Made by a program: the position numbers and the translations under genes. A stretch of 53,310 nucleotides of DNA. It comes from Corynebacterium jeikeium. Lineage in GTDB: Bacteria; Actinomycetota; Actinomycetes; Mycobacteriales; Mycobacteriaceae. Below the pieces are notes generated by a model. The model did no database searches, was not told where the DNA came from, and saw nothing but the letters and a program-made list of their open reading frames with translations. Positions 53,122-53,310 of the stretch are shown one piece after another (position 1 is the first letter of the stretch; each line of letters opens with the position of its first letter). Location: positions 1-53,310 of the forward strand of contig NZ_JFCQ01000008.1 of NCBI RefSeq assembly GCF_000738265.1, read 5' to 3'.

Positions 53122-53310
53122 GGCAGACCCTTAGGCGTGGAAGCCGGGTTAGAAGAAACACCGACGCCTGGGAATGCGAGAAACTGGCGTGCATTAGGCA
53201 CCCTAAAAAGCAAGCTTGACCAGTAAGTTTGTGTTTGTTGTGGGGTGTGTGTACATTAATTCGAGTCAGCGCGACACGGCGCCGGGAGTTACAGACTCAC
53301 AGCGTGTCTT
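53122..53310. other. Window end without a recognised gene
   Basis: No gene start can be supported. TTGACC (53216-53221) begins an AT-richer stretch ending TACATTAAT that could be the promoter of a gene beyond the window; the spacing to a -10 is not convincing. Confidence 0.3.

Noticed and set aside
52990..53310. tRNA or other known RNA genes in spacers, including the window end
   Set aside because: No cloverleaf or rRNA-like sequence was found by eye in any intergenic region; a covariance search would be decisive.

Overview
The window looks like a chromosomal segment of a mycolic-acid-containing actinomycete, most likely a Corynebacterium. The base composition is high in GC. It carries arabinogalactan arabinosyltransferase genes of the AftA and single-Emb type, an actinobacterial Rpf, a match to the corynebacterial McbR operator (TAGAC-N6-GTCTA) before metB, two GlxR/CRP-type sites (TGTGA-N6-TCACA form), and many genes with a -10-like hexamer 6-8 bases before the start codon, the actinobacterial leaderless layout. 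A lipophilic species such as C. jeikeium or C. urealyticum is a guess from general feel, not something the sequence proves. No rRNA, tRNA or CRISPR array was seen.

Layout. 1-0.6 kb: the 3' end of an IS256-family transposase. 0.7-9.3 kb: a Nudix-LOG fusion, a thioredoxin-reductase-like/DJ-1 pair divergent from a duplicated histidine-rich protein, a VapBC toxin-antitoxin pair, a secreted Rpf muralytic protein, a thioesterase-like protein, an extracytoplasmic HNH nuclease lipoprotein and metB. 9.4-11.6 kb: two tandem paralogous single-pass membrane proteins with Gln/Gly/Tyr-rich tails. 11.8-12.9 kb: an SDR and a YbjQ-like protein. 13.2-16.9 kb: an accessory and decaying region, with a broken small serine recombinase, a secreted surface-like protein, a chimeric pseudogene (PLD nuclease-helicase front joined to a large serine integrase back) and an intact Nudix gene. 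17-25 kb: sirtuin, membrane acyltransferase, a deleted gamma-carbonic-anhydrase-like pseudogene, flavodoxin-like protein, nitronate monooxygenase and a secreted esterase. 25-36.8 kb: methyladenine glycosylase, dienoyl-CoA reductase-like flavoprotein, gltBD with an exporter, S4 protein and a double-VOC protein. 36.9-42.4 kb: M13 peptidase, a membrane protein overlapping a PrsW-type protease, and a secreted GH25 muramidase. 42.4-43.2 kb: a gene-free stretch with two copies of a 111/112-base inverted-repeat element. 43.2-49 kb: emb and aftA. 49-53.1 kb: a NYN-domain protein and a GntR/ABC transporter operon.

Several parts fit together around the envelope. aftA and emb build the arabinan of arabinogalactan, while Rpf and the GH25 enzyme cut peptidoglycan. 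The acyltransferase, the esterase and the PrsW-type protease are also envelope-located. Nitrogen and sulfur assimilation are represented by gltBD and metB, with recognisable regulator sites upstream.

The most unusual observations are: the paired inverted-repeat intergenic elements at 42.6-43.0 kb; a 39-base tandem repeat at the 3' end of the GH25 gene that duplicates the stop codon in frame; short tandem repeats sitting at several convergent gene ends; a dispersed 11-base word GGCGTCAAYAA; the chimeric PLD/integrase pseudogene next to a Nudix gene; and a palindrome made of two perfect DnaA-box sequences beside a possibly structured stretch.
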